Below are positions 22,755-35,505 of a DNA stretch of 64,000 bases, one piece after another; within the stretch, counting starts at the first letter, position 1, and the number at the start of each line of letters is the position of its first letter. Under the pieces are notes generated by a model, which saw nothing but the letters and a program-made list of their open reading frames with translations, ran no database searches and was not told the DNA's origin. The position numbers and the translations under genes are program-made. Location: NCBI GenBank assembly GCA_032622095.1, contig CP136066.1, positions 108,771,319 to 108,835,318 of the forward strand, read 5' to 3'. This DNA comes from Siphonodentalium dalli. Lineage: Eukaryota > Mollusca > Scaphopoda > Gadilida > Siphonodentaliidae.

Positions 22755-23493
22755 GTGAGACTTTGATTTCTTACACAAAATATAGCGCAAAAAGTCCAAA
22801 TTTACTACGAATCAGTCTAATGCGCGATATTTGTTTGTACTTATCTGAAATATAAATACATTTGAATATGAGACTTTCTTCTCAAAGTGCATAGGGATCC
22901 TCGGTGAATGAAAATATTGCTCTATAAGTTGTCGTCTGACATTGCTTTTGTTGACTGATTATTGACGCTTGTTGCGAACTGGTCCGAAACATTGAACGTC
23001 TCAAAATGTAGTAACTTGATTCTATATCTGCAAAATTTAATGTAAGCAAGTAGATCGTAATCCCATGCATTTTCGTATATCGAACGGTATTCAACGATGT
23101 ATGAGTCACATAGACCCTATCTTGTTGTGTGGGTCACACCGAGTTCACTAGCACATGGGGGTGGTCTTGTGATACACTTCGCTACTCGTTTACCACCCTT
23201 GCGCGTACACCCCTGATATAGATTTCGGCACTGAATAAAGACTACTTAAGGGACGTAGTTCAAACAGATGTATACCACTCGAAAATTCTATATTGCTATC
23301 AAGACATTAGAGAGGTTTAGATTTAACATTTCTAACTTAGCTCGTACACGAGATATGAGACTATACTTTTCGTCACGATGTGGCGGGAGAACGTGACAAA
23401 TCGTAGAACTATATATAGTTTGTTGATAAACTCACAAATAAACGCACAACACCGAATGCGAATGTTACGCGCGAGTATAGTGGTCTTATTTAA

Positions 23494-23826
23494 AGGGATA
23501 TTGTACACTAAATCTGGCCATTTATGGGACCATCTCCTGTTATTCTCAACAGAAATATATGCAACAAATGAATGAATTTGAGCCATGGATTATATATAGT
23601 GAGCATTACAAACAACATGGTAATTTATATATATGAAAATGAATAAATGACTCGAGTCATAAACTCATTTTCATTATAATTACCATGTTGTTTGTATCGT
23701 TCAGAGAGCATATGATTGTATTTTTAACTAATCCATGGCTCAAATTCATTCATTTGTTGCATATATTCTGTTGAGTTTAAAAGGAGATGGTCCCATAACT
23801 GGCCGGATTTAGTGTACAGTACCCCT
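23494..23826. mobile_element. TTAA-type foldback MITE, family M1
   Basis: TTAA precedes AGGGATATTGTACACTAAAT on the left. The right end, reverse-complemented, is AGGGGTACTGTACACTAAAT, and TTAA lies at its outer edge. The arms are about 150 bp with a loop near 23645-23670, so nearly the whole element folds on itself. The overlapping frames on both strands are mirror images. The ends match 17396 and 46492. Confidence 0.85.
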
Positions 23827-23950
23827 TAATTAATGCTGTCTTTAGTATGGCACGTTTCGTTTCTCGTGGACAACGAACTAAATCGCTGTGTTATTCTGCA
23901 TGGACGTCGTTTGTAAATATCATCATCTTTATTTGAGAACTAGACTCTTA

Positions 23951-24356
23951 GGGTACGTTCATACGCTGGCAAGTTTGCACGGTATGTTCTGCAAGGCATT
24001 TCATCATAGAAAACCACATGGTGCCATAATTGGAAAGTAAACGTGCATATAATATGCATCTTTACTAAAAGGAACGACATGAGAAGTAAAAGTTCTGTAG
24101 TCCCAATTGCAACGGCGCTACTAACATTTGCGTTCAAATACCTGTATGATTGATTCTTGCGAGATAATTGCACGCTATTTACAGACAAATTCCGGTAGCA
24201 TGGCTACAGGTGGAATTACGGGGATTTTACTTCGCATGTAGTTAGGTGTGGTAGAGATGCATTTTATTTGCTTGTGTCCATTCATATTCTGGCACCATAT
24301 CGTTTTCTAAGACGAAATGCCTGCAACCATATTGTGCAAACTTGCCAGTGTATGAA
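23951..24356. mobile_element. MITE forming the left part of the Harbinger-like composite
   Basis: The left end GGGTACGTTCATACGCTGGC continues AAGTTTGCAC. The right end carries the inverse, GTGCAAACTTGCCAGTGTAT, then GAA, and lacks the last seven bases because the next element's GGGTACG starts there. It probably shares a transposase with the neighbouring element. Confidence 0.65.
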
Positions 24357-25175
24357 GGGTACGTTCATACGCTGGCAATATTGCACTGCAAACTGCAAAA
24401 ATGCCAGCTGCAAAGGTTGTTTTGTTTTGTTTTGTTAGCTGGCATTTTTGCCAGCTACCGACGAGCTCGTGCTGTGTCGTGGCTGGTCGTCAACAATCAA
24501 CGGTGGTATATGATAACGGGTGTATACCTCTCTGTCGGTGGCCACACCACAAGGCCACTAACAATAATTGATTGTGTCTGTACCGTCCTTGATACGATCG
24601 AATGGGATCGGGGTGTGTTCTCTGTGATTCTCATGCACACATAATTATACATGTGGATCTCCGTTATATGAGGATATGATGATATGGCGTGATACAAATA
24701 GTACCAAACGTGATGCTTCCCGAGTCATAAATGTGGGAGCTATTGGGGAGGTGGTGGCAGGACTCACTATGAGTATCCATGCATTGCTTCAAATGTGGTT
24801 ACTTCAGTGTACAAATTCTCAATTATTATCGAAATGGTCATGTGTCGACCAGAATGGCACATTGAGATATCACTCAATTCAGATCAAGCTGGGGTTCGAA
24901 TACGTGCCAACACCATCTACCAAGACTGCGATATCGATGTAATTCTAGTGGGTTAAAGGTGACTGGTTGTGTCGTCGTGGTGGTGGGGTGGGGTCTAACA
25001 GTAGGGATAATGGGATGTTAGTCTTTGGCATTGATGAAGCATATATGGGCCTATATTATTATTCATGCCATTTGAATAACAATATATTGTGTATTTTTGA
25101 TTAACTTGTATTACTATTTATTTGATTTCTTTGTTTTGTTTAACATCAGCACCACGTCCCCTCCCCCCATTTTTC

Positions 25176-25511
25176 TTAACTTATTGTTTTGCTTAACATG
25201 AAGACCAACGAATATGTGACTAAAATTATTGGAATGACAAGTTTGGAGTTTTGGATGATACCCGGGAAGATTTGAATTCGTCGGTTATCTTCGTTGAGCC
25301 AAGTGCGGACGCACCATCTCCTGTCTAGGTGACGTTTATTGTACTCATATATGAGCAGCATCCCATCGAGAGAGCTGGCCGTGGCGATACCACATTCCAA
25401 CATGTCAATTGACATTATTTTGACTGGCCTAAGAATACCAACACGCACCGTGTTCTGATATATTGCAAACAGCTCATCAATCAAGCAAAACGGCTGTCGT
25501 TCATTGATCAC
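25176..25511 (-). pseudogene. Harbinger-type transposase N-terminal fragment
   Basis: The 111-codon frame contains RRWCVRTWLNEDNRR near residues 64-78. This resembles the basic R-R-W-x-V-R-x-W segment that begins PIF/Harbinger transposases. The remainder of the catalytic DDE region is not seen on either strand of the element, so it cannot be functional. Location inside TTA-flanked, GGG-ended TIRs supports the assignment. The motif is short and the rest of the frame is not family-like, so alternative explanations remain open. Confidence 0.45.
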
Positions 25512-26151
25512 TACTAACGCTGATATGTTGACAGCGGGCAGAAATTAATCCGTTTTGGCAATTTTGCAGCTGGCATTTTTGCAGTTTGCAGTGCAATATT
25601 GCCAGCGTATGAACGTACCCTTAGTCCCCGTTAATAATATTATACATTTACTATGTTGACATCACAGTAAATTGAGTAATGCTGCATACACTGGAGTGCA
25701 CTTTATCAAAGTATTAATGTTCCACTATCCGATTACCTTCCAAGCGGAAATTCCTAGAAGGGTAACCTTTTTTGAGCGCAATTCATAGAGCGGTTCCATT
25801 TGCGTTTTCGTGAGATCTAGTTTTTTGGATCTTCCGGACTAGACCTGTTGCAAAGACTGTAATAGGAAAAACATCGCTGTCGTTAAATGTGCATGCTTGA
25901 CTATACTGGATAATACTTTCCCGACTCAGGCTCAGATAATTACAGTTTGCTATGCCTGACAGGCGAAGAGTTAGAAATTATATAAATCTAAACCTCTCTA
26001 TTAGCTTACACACCACTAACACCGTCTCCATATGCAGAGTAAGTAAGTTGTGGCCCATACAAACAGCGTCTCCTTTAATACGATAGACTAAGATTTGGGC
26101 GTCATAAGACGTCAGTGGTGGACTAAAAATATATGTTTCAATCAATCCGGC

Positions 26152-26634
26152 GGCGCCGTTCTGATATTTATTACCTATATTGTTATATCAAGAATTCATT
26201 TTGTGATATCACAAAATTAATAAATAATAAAACTAAATAAGTAAGAATTATTTATATCAATAATTCTATTTTATAATATTATAAAATTATTTAATGAATA
26301 TCACAACATGTTGAAATAATAGTAGTCCAGCTATCACAGATTAAATTTTGTATGACATCACAAAATGCAATTTTATGATATCATAAATTCGAATTATTGA
26401 TATCACTAAATGCTTACTATTGTGTGATATCAATAATTCGGTTTTGTGATATAAAAAATGAATTTATGATATAATAAATTGAAATTAATGATATCTTAAA
26501 ACCATTTGGTGATAATCATAAAATATTTAATGATATTATATATTCGATTTTTTTTATATCATTTTTACATTTAGTGATATCATAAAATGAATTATTGATT
26601 TCACTAAATATGTACTAAATAGAAGAACGGCGCC
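26152..26634. mobile_element. MITE with GGCGCCGTTCT ends and GATATC-rich palindromic core
   Basis: The left end contains GGCGCCGTTCT and the right end AGAACGGCGCC, an exact 11-bp inverted repeat. Between them lie about 450 bp of AT-only-like sequence made of repeated TGATATCA-type palindromes separated by AATT or AAATT. The GC-rich ends contrast sharply with the core. No target duplication was resolved. Confidence 0.7.
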
Positions 26635-26738
26635 CCATACTTAACTTAATTTTAATACCACGTGTTCTCATCTGCAATGCGTTTTCTCTTAAAATGGCAT
26701 TCCATGGCTGGACCACGGCCCTGTCTTCGACACTTTAA

Positions 26739-27886
26739 GGGCGCGTACACATGAAGCTGCAAGAAAATATCTGCAAGAAAATATCAGGTAAAATTGCACA
26801 CTGATATTTGCTTGCTGCAAAGATTACGCCCGTGAGAACACGGCGGTTTAGACGGCGTTGATTGAGCTCAATCAGAACAATATTACCCATGCTGGTTCAA
26901 GTGAATTGCGTCCGGTAAATAACCTATAGTCCATTTTGGCAATTCATAGCTGTGTGAAATTTCCAAATGTTGACATGTATTACCGAAGTCGGTGGGATTA
27001 GGCACCAACCGACATGTAGCAACGTTGCTGATCTCATGCATAAAGATCTTCTGCATAACGAGAAAGTGGTCACGTTATTTGGAAATTTGGAAATGTTATA
27101 ATTTCATAGTGGTGTACATATGTGGGTTGACAAATGTTGTTATGGTTTTGTGGCACATCGGATGACCCCACCCCCATTGAGACCCCATATGAAGTTTTCA
27201 GGAGATTGTTTCTTGGTTCATGGGGCTGTGGTGTACATTACGTTATCGAACTTACATTAGTGCATGTGGGGACATGAGACCCCCGCCAACTATGCATGGC
27301 CAAAGTGTTCACCAGTTGGAAACAATATTTGCATTTCTTCCTACTTTGGTCAAAATATTGGTTTGGAATTTCTTCTAGGCCCCTCCCTCCCCGGTGTCCA
27401 GTCAAAATTCAAGGCATATAAGGTACCAGATGGAAAATTCAAAGACGATGGAAGGTGTGCAATTAAATTATGTGATCTTGGGTCTTTGGCCCGGTTCAAG
27501 AGGGGGGGGGTGCAGTTGGAAATCCACGGACATCCTCCGTCAGCGGAAACCTTCAAATGATATATATCCCCACACATATCCATATAATAGCTCAGCGATT
27601 ATGTCAAACAATCCAAAATGGAATTACGAAGTCAATTGTTGAAACAGGTGATAATATTGATGGATCATAACTCGAGTGCGTGAACGGTTACCAGCGTGTC
27701 CCTTGTAGAGATTAGTTAACGGATACCGATGGCCACCAATCAAGGTGAACACATATATTACCAACTGGCGATAAAATATCAGCCCGCTGTCTTCGTCGGA
27801 TATTTTCCGGTATTATTTATTTCATTGGTCAAGTAAGTCACATGGGGCATACCTGATATTTTCTTGCTGGCCATGTGTACGCGCCC
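26739..27886. mobile_element. Harbinger-like non-autonomous element, TAA target duplication
   Basis: The left end GGGCGCGTACACATGAAGCT and the reverse complement of the right end (GGGCGCGTACACATGGCCAG) are inverted, and both continue with GCAAGAAAATATC. The flanks are TAA at 26736-26738 and 27887-27889. The interior (1.1 kb) has no recognisable transposase; a 98-codon frame at 27264-27560 resembles nothing I know. Confidence 0.75.
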
Positions 27887-27949
27887 TAATGGCATACTAG
27901 CTGATGTGCCCGACTTACGGATTTCTTTGTGATCGCATCCGCCTGGACA

Positions 27950-28262
27950 AACTATTGTTCGATCGGTCCAGAAACATGCCTATATGAGCCTATATGAGCG
28001 AGGTCAAGGTCAAGGACATGGTCGTACGTGAAATTAGAACCGCCCATATTGTCCCCGGGATCAAAGTAGTCCTACATACCAAACTCGAGTCGGGTCGGTC
28101 GAGGTTCAGAAACATGCCTATATGAGCGAGGTCAAGGTCAAGGACACGGTCGCACGTGAAATTGGACCCGCCCATGCATGTTACTCCCCGTATCAAAGTA
28201 GGCCTACATACCAAATTGGAGTCGGATCGGTCGAGCAGTATTCGAGTCAAAACACACACACA
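27950..28262 (-). mobile_element. Diverged Helitron-like type 2 fragment with a two-copy tandem
   Basis: A unit of about 125 bp occurs twice (GAAACATGCCTATATGAGC at 27969 and 28109). On the minus strand it reads GACTCGAATACTGCTCGACC, ATTTGGTATGTAGGCC, then TGACCTTGACC, the same order as type 2 elements E1 and E6. A CA microsatellite sits at the 5' side. No CTAG end is found. Confidence 0.5.
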
Positions 28263-28483
28263 GTCTGTAATAGCATGTAGCGGTGTACTGAAGCCGGAGG
28301 TGAACACATGCACAAAATCAACTCTGAACGAATAGAGAATATCGTTGAACCATGATAAGTCATAATTCACAAAGTAAAGTTTATTATCAGGATGTCGACA
28401 AATTCGATTGAAATTCCTGATTGTATATGATGCTTGATATCCACTCGACTCAATTGCGAAGCTTCGTATCCGTGTTCGTTTAA

Positions 28484-28885
28484 AGGTATACTCAATCCGA
28501 TTCGATGGTTCCCATATAATCGGATTCAAACAACCCAAAAATAATGCAAACCACAGTCCAATATATCATAAAATTGCCCAAAACCTGTTATTTATCAACG
28601 AAAATTTGCCGGGTTGTCAAATATCTGACCCAAAAAAGCCACTTGATCTTGTTTTTAGAGTTATCCATCTTCATCCGCAATTTGATCCGAGATCTTCTTC
28701 TCGTCGGCTGTTTATTGGGCCATTTACAATTATCGGTGGTGAAAAATAATAGATTCCAAACATCGATATCTGATCACTCTGAGCTTTGATGTGTGGGTTC
28801 CTCGACTCGAATCAAATATTTACCCCCCCCCCCCCCGCAGCCAAGGAAATAGTAATTTGCTAGCGTTAATTCGGATTGTGCATCT
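28484..28885. mobile_element. TTAA-type MITE, family M2, copy 1
   Basis: TTAA at 28480 and at 28886 flank ends AGGTATACTCAATCCGA and, inverted, AGATGCACAATCCGA. The interior shares TTTTTAGAGTTATCCATCT, TCCGCAATTT and GAGCTTTGATG with the copies at 38639 and 42058. A C homopolymer lies at about 28824. Confidence 0.85.
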
Positions 28886-30137
28886 TTAACCCTCTATTTA
28901 CTGAATGGATTTCAATTCCGTTATACAAGTATACACTGGAATAGTCTAGTCATCTGCATGGGGGATGTTCAGAAAATATAAACAGACGACAAACAACCGA
29001 ACAGATAATATACGTGCCGAAACATCCCTATTAAAACATGGAAACAATGTACAATTTTCAGCCATTTTCCAATACTTAATTGGTGGGAAATGTTCAAATA
29101 AGTTCAACAAAGGGTATAAAATTGTTGAATTTATTTTCTGGACATTTCCTGGAAGAACTATATAGTCGCCAATGAGTATTTAGTAAAGACAGGGTTAGCA
29201 ACGTTTAGTTTGCGTGCACTTGTTGTTCACATTAATCAAAGACCGCTCGTGCGGGCTATAGCGTCAATAAATTCTCCGTCTGGGGGACCTCATACTGCAA
29301 ATATCAGACACATTATTTCCAGTTTGCCTGTATAACCTGGCGATTTGACAGACACACAAAGTAGATATTTTACTTCCCTCTGTCATGTGACCCAGACTTT
29401 AAATGGCTTTATTGAGACACTATTTTTTATATCCCCCTTATCAGAACCTTTTTTACATTGCCGTTAAGTGGCTAGCTAACAGGCCTGGAAATAGCGTGTC
29501 TGTCATTTGCAGAATGAAATTAAAATATTTAGTTGTCGTGCTTGTGAGCAACTGTCGTGTCAAGCTGAGGTTAAGCTACAATAAAACGAGGATATATAGC
29601 TTATAAAGATTTCATTAGAAATTTGTCTCGTTTTTCAAAATATTGATTCTGTTGCCATAAACTGTATCAACGAACATGTGATAAGTGTGGATATAACGAA
29701 ACAATTTTAAGCCGATAATTTATACACCCTCATATAAAATAGTTGAAAAAAAGGTATCAATTCGAGAGCGAATATTTTGGATGCTTTGCATTTTATACGC
29801 CGCTTTTAATGCTTCCACTACTGATAATATATGTATTAAGATACCATATAAGTTAAACTGTTACATCGAGTATTTGGTTATTCCTTTAAATCTATCCATC
29901 TGAGCGCATAAAGTACTCATCCATTTGCATAATGAAATATATAGTTTTCCCAACAATGAAGTAACGTGGATATATGGATTTTGAACAGACAGCGGGTAGA
30001 ATGGGTCGATTAAAATAAAATTTGGTGTGATTTGAATGCGATTGTTGATGGCGCCAATAATTTTATATTCGCCTACCACAGCGCAAAGGAACATTTTCAT
30101 TGGACTATCCGGTAGATCCAAGTGTTTGTCTATAAAC

Positions 30138-30342
30138 AAACGGTTAGGTAACGTTTTGATGTTTGTTTACATAAGAAAGCGTAAAAACATGGCACTATCA
30201 TGCAATGTACCGCGATATTTATGATTGGTATAAGAACAATAACTGTCTATTATATAATATTATTTCTGTTTATGGCGGTTTTAGCGGATGTGACTATTTT
30301 AACAGCTATAGTCACCGCAAAGTCCGCCCGTATCTCTAACGT
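30138..30342 (+). repeat. Dispersed repeat, copy 2 of 2
   Basis: Direct match to 2010-2200, with blocks GTTTACATAA, ATGATTGGTATAAGAACAA and TTCTGTTTATGGCGGTTTT in the same order. Boundaries are approximate. Confidence 0.6.
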
Positions 30343-33300
30343 GGTCACTGTTTATCGCAGTCAACTACATTTTTATCTATAAATTATTTGGGGCTATAAA
30401 GAATATTATTATGCGCAATTTCTCCTAAAAAGAGCCGAAATTGTAAAAAAAAAAAAAAAAATCCCCAAATTTCAATAAAAAATACAATTTTCGAAACAAA
30501 TTTTGCCAATCAGTCACTGATTGAATATATCAATCCTAACTGAAATAAATTGTAAGAGGTGTCAAACGTCTTTTCGATATATTTCATGGTCTTACCAGCC
30601 TCACATTAAAATTGTCGAATTAGCTAATACGGAATACCGGTTGTGCAATTTAATTTATTATTATGGTGGTTTAATAAGAATATTAATAACATATAACAAC
30701 AGCCGGGTGCCTGTGTTATGTCTAGGAAGGGCGGGGCCACCGATCTCCGACTAGTCTATATATTTTAGCAGTGTAGAACTCTACAGTCACATGTTAGCTA
30801 ACTCGAATGTAAGAAACTGCTACGAATCGCAACATACAACAGGCAGGATGAGCAATTCAAGCTGAGATATATAAACACTTATATCGAACAGTCATATATA
30901 CTGTAGTCATGCATTTAGTCTCTTGGCGAATTATGCATAAGCACCTTACCCTATCCCATAAATTTGAACATTCATTTTTGCACCAAGTTTATGACATTTA
31001 AATGTGGGTGATTTGGATACAAGCGGGTTGATTGTTGGCCACATTAACTCATCCTTTCATTCCTAAAAATAAAAAACCATTATCCGTTGGTAGGCAGACA
31101 GTGAATGATTGCTGTTATGTGTCTGCACTAGCTGGTGTCTGAGAAAATAACTCCACATAATGGATTTAGAGACACCGATATGTTACAGAGATTGGTTTGG
31201 CTGGGGGGGGGGGGGGTATAATCGTTTTTCAGCAATATTGCCATTATTACGACGTTCTTATTACTTTCACAAGACACCACAAACTGTTTCACTGAGCGGG
31301 TACTCCGTTGGACCAGGTAACAACCAGCCCCAGTAAGAAACTGGAAAACCTGCATCAATTATTCAGAGATCCAAGGTATTTAGCACCATGTTGATATAAG
31401 AAAGACTCTTGTCCGCTTCTGTGACAGTAGTGCATGGATGTGAGAACTAGCATGAAAGAGACACATCAACATGCGATTTGGGGCGATTGATATACAAACT
31501 TTAAAGTCCAGTCATCCGTAAAACAGATGTGATCACAGCCACTTATATAGCATGTTTTACAAATACTGTACATGATTCTTAAACTCAATGTTCAGCATAT
31601 TTAAGTCCATATCATCTTTGGCAAGTAAAGCTAACATCAAAAGGGGATCTGTGCCAGCCCCTTTAATAAATATTTCATAACAATCAGCATCCATGCCAAG
31701 AGCCGTTATTACAATTAAAGACATATCCCGTGCTAATTTTAGTGAATCAAACTGGACGGTAAGTCATCGCGCATGTACTTTGCCTATTGCAAGAATGTAG
31801 CAATGAACTTATATTAACGACAATACCAACCATATCGATGGTACCATTTCAGTGAACTGAACGACGCACAAATGTAAGCATTTAGTCCTTAACTCGTGGA
31901 AATTGTATCGACGTTAACAAAAAGCAACGATTCCGCCAAATAGAGAAATATAATTCGTATTTAGGAAAGGACTTGCTTGTTGTTGCCAATTTGAATATGA
32001 AATTAATTGGAGTAACCATTGTATTCTCTGTTGTCGTTTGATCACCCCCGCGCGAAGTGTTCCACGCCAGGTTAATGTATCTGCATATACGGACCTGGCT
32101 TGTCATAATAGAAGATCTTATACCTCATATCAAAGCACGTGTCAATTGCATATTCAATGTGTTTGTGGGGTTGAATAAAACGTGCAACGTTTTGTTGCAT
32201 TCATAACTATCAGTAAACTGGTGTATCCTGAAGTATTATGTGAATGGCAGAGCTGTCCAGACTAATGCAAAAAAACAAAAACGCAACTATAATATAACAC
32301 AGGACGTTTTTATAATTAATAAAGTGATAAACCAGGATAATATATCTGCTATATGGTGTGACCTTTTTGGTCACTCACAATCACTTGGTTGTTTCTATGT
32401 AGAGTGGAGTGGTGTCTTCATAAGCCCACACCATTGATCACCCACCCTGCCTTGCCTTAACCCCATTGCTAATGCTGAATCTTAATTGTGGATATTTGTA
32501 TGACAACGTAGACAATTCCCACTGTCAGAACTAAAATGCAACGCTTTGATCATGTACGTACATTCACCAAAATGAACAATACTTTTGGGGTGACACATTT
32601 GTGGTTTCCCTGTGAAGAATTTGAGAATAAAACATCGGTATTTTGTTAATGTTTGGCAGGTATGTATACAAACATATCAAAATGAAGTTGCCCAGTTTGC
32701 TTATTTGAAATGCAGTACTGCAACATATTTAATGGAGTAAACAGAGCAAAGACTAGCAGCTTTTGCAAATATCAATCACTCAACCCGCAAACAATGCAAT
32801 AAAAACAAACATCATTGGCCTAAAACATCATTGGCCTAAAAATCATTGGCCTAAAAATCATTGCAATAAAAACAAACATCATTGGCAGTTTATGTTGTTT
32901 GCTGTATGATATTTAATGTTTAATGTTTTGAGTTATAATGAATATATAAGATTTCTAAATTTATGGTTGCCATATTGGTTGCCATCTCAAAATAGCTTCA
33001 GCTGAATCTAAAAGTGGCAAGCTCTAAAAAAGCATATATGAATGAATTTGAATGAGAAAGAATTTTTCTCTATGTTATATGTGGGTTTTTATGAGTTTAT
33101 AGCAATTTAAACCTCCAAATTGTCAACTTGATATTTCATGCATCAAAATACCTCTCGACTGTGTGGATATATATTTATCCATGCAATATATGTCTAGTTG
33201 ACGCTTAAACTACTCAATTTACAATACAGGGTTGGCACAGAAGAATAATGCTGTTTCCACAACACACGTATCTTAAATTCGGTACCATTCATAAATTGTT

Positions 33301-34367
33301 GGTTGGGGCAATTTTGCTGTAGCCGCTAATTTTGGGATTTTTTGGGATAATGTGCTCCTTAATAAGCAATCCCATCCTAGAATGCTATAGAAATGATATA
33401 AATGATGTCTGCATGTGGTTACCATGTAAATATATCAAAGTATATATATCAAAGGGGCAAAAATTTCAGAAAATAGGACTGAACCCAAAAATTGGGTTAC
33501 GTCCCCTAAAATAGGACTTTTACCTCATTTATAAAACAAATTGACTTTATCAATGAATTTCTCATTAAAAAGTACTTCCGAATCACTATCAAACAGAAAC
33601 TGGTCCCCATTTACGTAAATAGCTTAATAATGAGACAAATAATAGCAACCCAAAGGTAATATTCAGAATTTTGGGGAGGGTTATACTGCATACACGTATT
33701 GTAAAATATGTATGCTATTGTTGTGGCTTATTGTTTGTGGAATCGAGTGAATACCAAAAATGTCGCATAACGCAAAATGGTCAACCCTGATGTTCGGGGA
33801 CTTTTTGTATAGTGTCTGTGATATTATTCCACATCAGTAGACAACAAAACATCTTCTATGGTATTTACTTTGCCTCTTATTTACCCAATGTTCCTCGACT
33901 GAGACATGACTGTACCAAATCACACACAACAACGTTCGATATATAACAATCATTATATGCTGCGGATTAAGGTATCCTATCATTAACTTCACTCTTGCGT
34001 CGATATTTCTATACGATTAGACCAATTTACATTATTCTACACAGGCTGGTTAAACATAATACACCGACTACCTATCCATCATGGGATTAAGACTTACGAT
34101 GTGGAAAATTAAACAAGAATTTTCACCAGGGAACTTATCATTGGGTCCGAGAAACCAATATTTCACGTCATCATTTACATTATACTCATTTATGATAATT
34201 GTGCTCCATTGGAATGGCCGCTCAAATTACACTCAACCTCAGTTTTTAAAATGTCAATGAGGTCACCGTGTTATCAGGCGCAATGCTGTCTCCAATGTGT
34301 CGTTATACACTATCAAGACGCCCCAATGGTCATTGGCCACACGAAAACAGTTGTATTTAGACACTTT

Positions 34368-34390
34368 GTTGTTGTTGTTGTTGTTGTTGA
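34368..34390. repeat. TTG microsatellite
   Basis: Seven or eight consecutive GTT units. Confidence 0.9.
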
Positions 34391-34679
34391 CCGAAATCAG
34401 TATTGGATCATGTTTATAGTACCACGTTCTGGAAATAGACTTATTTTGTTGGTATTTAATTGTTTATTAACGCCACCGGTGTATACTGTTGGGCAAATAT
34501 TAGAGACCTGTGGGGACTTTACAAATAGATAATTGTTTTTTTTTCGGTTATTTTGGGACGCGTTAAAGTTGTACTGCGACCCCGAGTCCGGTAAAAGCTT
34601 TAGTTGGAATGTCCAAGTTCGTGAAAGTTCTATTGACTATGGCGATGATTTGAGAAGCTTTATTGTTTTAGTATATTGT

Positions 34680-35111
34680 AGAAAGGCTAATCTGGCCGTG
34701 CCAAATTGAGCTATAGCGATAGGATATCTCGCAGGACAACACATTTCGGGTTTTCGTGGGGTGTGTATTCGCTGGATGTCTTAAAGTTGCTGTATGTAAC
34801 TATTATATATGACCGCGTTAATTGCGTTCGATGTTTAGGTATGAACAATGGCTGGGCCGTGAACACTTGAAGATTTTATGGCGGGAACCCAATTTTTTAT
34901 CCGCATTTAGAAGCTTTCTGGTTTAGTTTAGTGAATGAAAAACCTGCAGTAATAAGCCGTAGTTTTTTGTAATAATTTGAAGGATTAGTTGTTTTAACGG
35001 AATTCTGAGGCGGTGCATTCATGTAACCAATATATTTTATATTATAATTTATATTTATGGCTAATAATATGATCTTGGTGGCGTTACCATTTCTGATTAT
35101 GGTTTTCTTGT
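34680..35111. repeat. Dispersed repeat D, copy 1
   Basis: This segment is the reverse complement of 49684-50101 over about 420 bp. Shared blocks include CATTTCGGGTTTTCGTGGGG, CGATGTTTAGGTATGAACAA, GGAATTCTGAGGCGGTG and CCAATATATTTTATATTATA. Internal AT-rich stretches differ. It is a transposon-like unit of unknown class; the other copy sits inside a Gypsy integrase. Confidence 0.75.
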
Positions 35112-35153
35112 ACAAGCTCTCCCAGATTACTCTCTCCTGTAATGATGGCATGC

Positions 35154-35505
35154 ATTCTCAACGACTCGGCCATTTCCGCTTCGCTGAGGAAATAACCTCT
35201 TCCATAAATAGAAACCATATTCTCACAATGCTACAATATACGGCCATGGTAATAAGGCGATGACCTTGACTTGTTGACGCATATATGTGAATGGAGCAGA
35301 ATGTATTCACTGCATGCCAGTACCAGACTTGATCATGCATTAAATAGTGATAAATAGCAATAATTAGTTTAAGTTTACATATTTACCGTATATATGCACA
35401 TGGTCAATCACGTGATTGAAATAGACCGGCAGATAGGCATATGGTGTATATTTGTGTAATAGATTATTTCCTTAGCGAAGCGGAAATTTCCGAGTCGTTG
35501 AGAAT
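35154..35505. mobile_element. Foldback MITE with 42-bp inverted ends
   Basis: ATTCTCAACGACTCGG at the left is matched by CCGAGTCGTTGAGAAT at the right. The match extends inward through ATTTCCGCTTCGCT.AGGAAATAA. The short frames reading through it are mirror artefacts. It starts about 40 bp after repeat D. Confidence 0.75.

Larger units (their letters stand above)
23951..25620. mobile_element. Harbinger-like DNA transposon, composite, TTA target duplication
   Basis: Both outer ends are GGGTACGTTCATACGCTGGC in inverted orientation, flanked on each side by TTA (23948-23950 and 25621-25623). A second left end starts at 24357. It matches the right end over about 60 bp, including the alternating GCAAACTGCAAAAATGCCAGC block, better than the outer left end does. 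The structure is therefore a short MITE (23951-24356) fused to a 1.26-kb element. A three-base TWA duplication with GG-starting TIRs is the pattern of PIF/Harbinger elements. Confidence 0.75.

Noticed and set aside
23304-25998. An inverted pair of about 28 bp (GAGAGGTTTAGATTTA near 23307 and its inverse near 25980) bracketing the M1 and Harbinger-like elements as one larger transposon
   Set aside because: Only one pair, with mismatches and no target duplication. The inner elements have their own complete ends.
30751-30775. Another Helitron-like junction (CTAG followed by TCTATATATTTT)
   Set aside because: The string fits, but no convincing hairpin precedes the CTAG and no microsatellite or core follows.
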